From assembly GCA_020352595.1 (NCBI GenBank), contig CP070682.1, positions 530,575 to 538,013 on the forward strand: a stretch of 7,439 nucleotides of DNA, given 5' to 3'. Source of the stretch: a bacterium (lineage in GTDB: Bacteria; BMS3Abin14). This document shows positions 6,160 to 7,439 of the stretch, in pieces (position 1 is the stretch's first letter; every line of letters starts with the position of its first letter). A program made the position numbers and the translations under genes. The notes below the pieces were generated by a model. It saw only the letters and a program-made list of their open reading frames with translations, did not search any database and was not told the DNA's origin.

Positions 6160-7134
6160 TCACTTGATCCAGCCCTGGCCCTTCATGATCTCGATGTGGG
6201 TCTTCTCAAATTCATCGGCGAACTTGCGCAGCTCGTCACCCGTGAGGAAGGTGGACTTGAGTCCTGTCTTGTCGGCGAATTCCAGCCATTCCTTGTCCTG
6301 GGACATCTTGCGGAAAAGTTCCGTCAGGCCGGCCTGGGCCTCCTTGGAGATGCCCGGAGGCGCGAAAATGGCCCTCATCATGGTGTAGCTGAGCGGGACG
6401 CCTGCTTCCTTGCCAGTGGGCACGTCCTCGTAGCCCTTGATGGCCAGGCGGTCGTCCTGGAAGACGCACAGAGGGCGCACGAACTCGGGGAAGAATCCGC
6501 CGGCCTCGCTGACCTGGTTCACGGTGGCCTCCACGTGCTTGCCGACAAGAGCCTTGGCCACGTCACCGCCGCCCTTGTAGGGCACGTACTTGAACGGCTT
6601 GGTGCCTGCCAGCTTCTCGATGGCCCGGAAGACGATCTCGTCCTCCTGCTTGGAGCCGGTTCCTCCCACCGTCAGGCTCTCCTTCTTGGCCGCCGCGATG
6701 AAGTCGTCAACGGTCTTGTAAGCGCTGTCCTTGTGGACCCAGAGGGGGAAGTTGTCCAGCGCCAGCAGGGCGATGGGGGTGAAGTCACGGTAAGAGAAGG
6801 GCAGGTTCTGGAACAGGGGCGTGGTGAGGAAGCTGTTCAGGGTGATGAGCATCATGTAGTCGTTGCCCTTCTGGCTGAGCACGTACTGCATGGCAACCGC
6901 GCCCGCACCACCTTCCTTGTTGACGGGAAGGATGGCCTCTTCGATGTACTTGCCCTTGACGTTGAGGCCGATGAGGAAGCGGGCGTATTTGTCGGCTCCA
7001 CCTCCCACACCGGCTGAAATGACGAACTCGACAGGCCTCTCGGGCCACGCCGCCTCTGCGGCCTGTCCGAAGAACAGGACACAACCTATGAGCACGAACA
7101 GGAATAACGAATGACGCGATCTGAACTTTTTCAT
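6160..7134 (-). CDS. tctC: TctC/Bug-family solute-binding protein of the TTT transporter
   Basis: A 324-residue secreted binding protein. Residues 1-28 are a signal peptide: basic start MKKFRSRH, hydrophobic core about 9-22, and an AEA cleavage motif at 26-28. The mature protein begins AWPERPVEFVIS, like other Bug proteins (WPxRPVxxVV). The ligand-loop block GVGGGADKYAR (42-52) keeps the family Asp; TVGGTGS (155-161) and YVPYKGGGDVAKAL (183-196) are the other hallmarks. It captures an organic anion and delivers it to TctA/TctB. An in-frame upstream ATG (7245) would add 37 hydrophilic residues before the signal peptide and is rejected; at 7134 the ATG has an extended anti-SD match (7144-7152), 9 bases away. 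The LIGC at 15-18 resembles a lipobox, but the hydrophobic core continues past it, so ordinary signal cleavage is favoured. Ligand unknown. Confidence 0.95.
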   Translation of the reverse strand: MKKFRSRHSLFLFVLIGCVLFFGQAAEAAWPERPVEFVISAGVGGGADKYARFLIGLNVKGKYIEEAILPVNKEGGAGAVAMQYVLSQKGNDYMMLITLNSFLTTPLFQNLPFSYRDFTPIALLALDNFPLWVHKDSAYKTVDDFIAAAKKESLTVGGTGSKQEDEIVFRAIEKLAGTKPFKYVPYKGGGDVAKALVGKHVEATVNQVSEAGGFFPEFVRPLCVFQDDRLAIKGYEDVPTGKEAGVPLSYTMMRAIFAPPGISKEAQAGLTELFRKMSQDKEWLEFADKTGLKSTFLTGDELRKFADEFEKTHIEIMKGQGWIK

Positions 7135-7214
7135 GGTCTCATTACCTCCTTTGGGGAATTCCTCCTTAGACCATGTGGGGGCCCCCACTCCACCTTCTCT
7201 GTCACGAAAAACAC
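7131..7214 (-). CDS. Possible 27-codon leader ORF overlapping the tctC start
   Basis: A small frame starting GTG at 7214 (or the ATG at 7217) runs to a TGA at 7133-7131 that overlaps the tctC ATG by four bases (ATGA), the usual arrangement for translational coupling. AGGAGG at 7220-7225 stands 5 bases before the GTG. The peptide (starting MFFVTEKVEW and ending KEVMRP when the GTG is read as Met) is not recognised and shows no run of one amino acid of the kind seen in classical attenuation leaders. The 14-bp palindrome and the tctC ribosome site lie within it. A chance frame in a purine-rich leader is the alternative. Confidence 0.35.
   Translation of the reverse strand: MFFVTEKVEWGPPHGLRRNSPKEVMRP
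7144..7152 (-). promoter_or_regulatory. Ribosome binding site of tctC, deciding its start
   Basis: AAAGGAGGT on the minus strand is a near-complete anti-SD match, 9 bases before the ATG at 7134. Two more AGGAGG motifs lie at 7161-7166 and 7220-7225; only this one serves the start that gives a proper signal peptide. Confidence 0.8.
7175..7188. repeat. 14-bp perfect palindrome in the tctC leader
   Basis: GTGGGGGCCCCCAC is perfectly self-complementary and centred about 47 bases upstream of the tctC ATG. As DNA it could bind a dimeric regulator. As RNA it would fold only into a short stem with a 4-base loop, or pair with another copy. It lies just upstream of the middle AGGAGG motif (7161-7166). 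Confidence 0.5.
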
Positions 7215-7260
7215 CATCACCTCCTTCTCTGAAATTGTGGTTCACCCACGTTCAAAAGTT

Positions 7261-7309
7261 CCGGCAGCGCTCCCGTGGGGTGGGGGGGGAATGGCGGGAG
7301 CGCTGCCGG
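7261..7309. repeat. 15-bp perfect stem-loop upstream of tctC
   Basis: CCGGCAGCGCTCCCG (7261-7275) and CGGGAGCGCTGCCGG (7295-7309) are perfect inverted repeats around a 19-base loop with a G8 run on the plus strand. On the minus strand the stem is followed by AACTTTTGAACG, a weak T stretch; on the plus strand by TTTGTTGACT, somewhat more terminator-like. It could terminate an upstream unit beyond the right edge, or sit at the very 5' end of the tctC message as a stabilising or attenuating structure. The stem itself is certain; its role is not. Confidence 0.75.
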
Positions 7310-7320
7310 TTTGTTGACTA

Positions 7321-7360
7321 ACTTAACCAAACTCCTTCTAGAATATCAAGGACGATATTC
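7321..7360 (-). promoter_or_regulatory. Candidate tctC promoter with a perfect dyad operator
   Basis: GAATATC (7341-7347) and GATATTC (7354-7360) are perfect inverted repeats around a 6-base spacer, in a locally AT-rich stretch. On the minus strand TTGATA (7349-7344) inside the dyad matches the -35 consensus at 5 of 6 bases; 17 bases later TTAAGT (7326-7321) is a poor -10. A regulator on the dyad would cover the -35 box. If this promoter is used, the transcript would begin near 7313, just ahead of the 15-bp stem-loop. Confidence 0.4.
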
Positions 7361-7384
7361 CGACAAATATGATAAACTAACATC

Positions 7385-7424
7385 TACCCGTCTCACGCCA
7401 TTTCTCTCGGTCCCTGGACGGGTA
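7385..7424. repeat. 8-bp inverted repeat at the right end of the window
   Basis: TACCCGTC (7385-7392) and GACGGGTA (7417-7424) are perfect inverted repeats around a 24-base loop. On the minus strand a moderately T-rich stretch (GATGTTAGTTTATC) follows, so it could be a weak terminator for a gene beyond the right edge, but the loop is long. Nothing coding is recognised between here and the right edge. Confidence 0.3.
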
Positions 7425-7439
7425 CCGCTATGGGTTTGC

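Noticed and set aside
6160..7134. TctC as a lipoprotein because of LIGC at residues 15-18
   Set aside because: The hydrophobic core runs on past the Cys and is followed by a good AEA signal peptidase I site.
7135..7245. A 37-residue N-terminal extension of TctC from an in-frame ATG at 7245
   Set aside because: It would bury the signal peptide behind a hydrophilic stretch, and it crosses the palindrome and two ribosome-site motifs. The ATG at 7134 has the extended SD match and a proper signal sequence directly after it.

Overview
The window is a compact bacterial gene cluster in which every convincing gene lies on the minus strand, so transcription runs from the right end (7439) toward the left end (1). 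It is GC-rich, with strong AGGAGG ribosome sites. The genes are a divergent tripartite tricarboxylate transporter (TTT/Tct) set, an ArsB/NhaD-type permease and a short-form ThiC. This would suit an anaerobic bacterium such as a member of Synergistota, Desulfobacterota or Clostridia. That placement is a weak inference; no rRNA or other phylogenetic marker is present.

Layout in transcription order. (1) 7135-7439 is a 305-base control region with no full gene: a relatively AT-rich stretch with a perfect 7+7 dyad over a candidate -35 box, a 15-bp perfect stem-loop, a 14-bp perfect palindrome, three AGGAGG motifs and a possible 27-codon leader ORF whose stop overlaps the tctC start. (2) tctC (6160-7134) encodes a secreted solute-binding protein. 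(3) A 113-base gap holds two strong stem-loops. (4) tctB (5576-6046, TTG start) encodes the small membrane subunit. (5) A 275-base gap shows no convincing gene. (6) tctA (3771-5300) encodes the large permease. (7) 2735-3685 encodes an extended short-chain dehydrogenase/epimerase. (8) 1312-2655 encodes an ArsB/NhaD-superfamily permease. (9) A 336-base gap precedes (10) thiC (1-975), which runs off the left edge before its iron-sulfur cluster motif.

How they may work together: TctC would capture an organic anion outside the membrane and hand it to TctA/TctB for ion-driven uptake. The dehydrogenase/epimerase and the second permease follow in the same direction with gaps of only 85 and 79 bases, so they may be co-transcribed. 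One reading is an uptake and conversion module with a second transporter for a product, counter-ion or related substrate. The substrate cannot be read from the sequence. thiC (thiamin pyrimidine synthesis) is probably a separate unit, given its long leader and unrelated role.

The most interesting material is non-coding: the structured leader of tctC, the paired hairpins between tctC and tctB, and three G8/C8 homopolymer runs confined to the gaps on either side of tctC. No CRISPR array, tRNA, rRNA or mobile element was seen.
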